NCBI RefSeq assembly: GCF_000215935.2
Contig: NZ_AFNU02000004.1
Coordinates: 124,001-188,000, forward strand
Source of the DNA: Haloplasma contractile SSD-17B
Lineage (GTDB): Bacteria; Bacillota_I; Bacilli_A; Haloplasmatales; Haloplasmataceae
Direction of reading: 5' to 3'
DNA: 64,000 bases
The notes beneath the pieces were generated by a model. That model was not told where the DNA came from and did no database searches. It saw only the letters and a program-made list of their open reading frames with translations. Shown here piece after piece: positions 63,335-64,000 of this stretch. The position numbers and the translations under genes were made by a program. Positions within the stretch are counted from its first letter, which is position 1. Each line of letters begins with the position of its first letter.

Positions 63335-64000
63335 TTATATAGTTGCTAAAGCCTGATCTAGATCAGCTATTATATCATCAACATCTTCAAGTCCAATCGA
63401 TAATCGTATCAATTCGTCTGAAATACCAGATGCCAATCGTTCCTCTTTTGTATAAGGTGAATGGGTCATACTAGCAGGATGTTGTATGAGTGTTTCTAAA
63501 TCTCCCAAAGATACTGCTAGCTTACACAGTTTTGTAGAATTTATTAATTCCTTACCATCTTCAAGACCACCATCTAATTCAAACGATATTATAGCTCCCG
63601 GTCTTTTCATTTGACGTTTAGCTAATTCATATTGTGGATGCGACTCTAGTCCTGGATAATATACACGTTTCACTTTTTTATGTTGTTCAAGATATCTTGC
63701 TACTACTTCTGCTTGTTCACAGTGTTTCTCCATTCTTAATGCCAATGTCTTTACGCCTCTTATTACTAAGAATGCATCAAATGGTGATAATACTGAGCCA
63801 GTCATGTCCTTTAAACCTACATATCGTAAATCAGTTAAAAGTTCTTCCTTTGCACAAATAAATCCACATATTACATCTCCATGCCCATTTAAATATTTCG
63901 TTCCTGAATGAATGACAAGATCAGCACCAAGATCCATAGGTCTTTGTAAATATGGAGTAGCAAATGTATTATCCACCATTAGGTATGCATTATATTCTTT
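63335..64000 (-). CDS. Cys/Met-metabolism PLP enzyme, methionine gamma-lyase or cystathionine gamma-synthase-like (C-terminal part)
   Basis: The frame is open to the window end, so the N-terminal half is missing; about 221 residues remain. The strand end [39 protein letters not shown] holds the PLP-binding Lys, and [17 protein letters not shown] and [22 protein letters not shown] are the C-terminal family blocks. The sequence [11 protein letters not shown] resembles methionine gamma-lyases more than synthases, but the full N-terminus would be needed to choose between methionine gamma-lyase, cystathionine lyase and O-acetylhomoserine enzymes. It is followed by its own terminator. Confidence 0.88.
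   Translation of the reverse strand, partial: KEYNAYLMVDNTFATPYLQRPMDLGADLVIHSGTKYLNGHGDVICGFICAKEELLTDLRYVGLKDMTGSVLSPFDAFLVIRGVKTLALRMEKHCEQAEVVARYLEQHKKVKRVYYPGLESHPQYELAKRQMKRPGAIISFELDGGLEDGKELINSTKLCKLAVSLGDLETLIQHPASMTHSPYTKEERLASGISDELIRLSIGLEDVDDIIADLDQALATI

Noticed and set aside
1-64000. CRISPR arrays, tRNA or rRNA genes, insertion sequences, prophage genes
   Set aside because: No regularly spaced repeats, no cloverleaf or rRNA blocks and no transposase or phage motifs were seen on reading both strands.

Overview
The window is AT-rich chromosomal DNA from a low-GC, endospore-forming member of the Bacillota (Firmicutes). Spore genes are present: cotJA-cotJB-cotJC, cwlJ-gerQ, spoVT and yabG. 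So is a housekeeping block in the order known from Bacillus subtilis: rnmV-ksgA-yabG ... ispE/veg ... glmU-prs-pth-mfd-spoVT-flippase. Ribosome binding sites are strong (AGGAGG type) and several genes use GTG or TTG starts. Trp is encoded by TGG and TGA behaves as a stop, so this is not a Mycoplasma-type code. The species cannot be fixed from sequence alone; a deep-branching Bacilli/Erysipelotrichia-like spore former is possible, but that is inference. No rRNA, tRNA, prophage, insertion sequence or CRISPR array was seen.

Layout. 0-9 kb: the end of a folate-type ECF transporter S component, an NfeD-SPFH membrane pair, an HTH-TPR (RNPP-like) regulator divergent from a MntP manganese exporter, a YyaL-type thioredoxin-domain protein, a methyltransferase whose leader carries a candidate 20-codon ORF, and a membrane-anchored beta-propeller-like protein. 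9-18 kb: oligoendopeptidase F, a cytoplasmic glycoside hydrolase, a Dps-like ferritin, an amidohydrolase, a pseudouridine synthase, a class 3 lipase, a Nudix protein, and a gene-free stretch with a GC-rich palindromic element. 18-34 kb: an FAD oxidoreductase, then the housekeeping/sporulation block, all on the minus strand.

34-44.5 kb: nine minus-strand genes (lysA-lysC-dapF-asd-dapA-dapB-dapH-patA-dapL) encode the whole route from aspartate to lysine through N-acetylated intermediates. Upstream lie two complete lysine riboswitches in series, each with its own intrinsic terminator, served by one sigma-A promoter. This tandem arrangement is the most notable regulatory feature here.

44.5-64 kb: an HD phosphohydrolase, pta, the germination pair cwlJ-gerQ, ung, a Gx-type membrane protein, a HIT protein, leucyl aminopeptidase, an iron alcohol dehydrogenase, a duplicated P-loop ATPase whose second P-loop is degenerate, the cotJ operon, murG, a TetR-ABC-FtsX operon with two clear operators, a tocopherol-cyclase-like protein, a Gfo/Idh/MocA oxidoreductase, and the C-terminal part of a Cys/Met-metabolism PLP enzyme cut by the window end.
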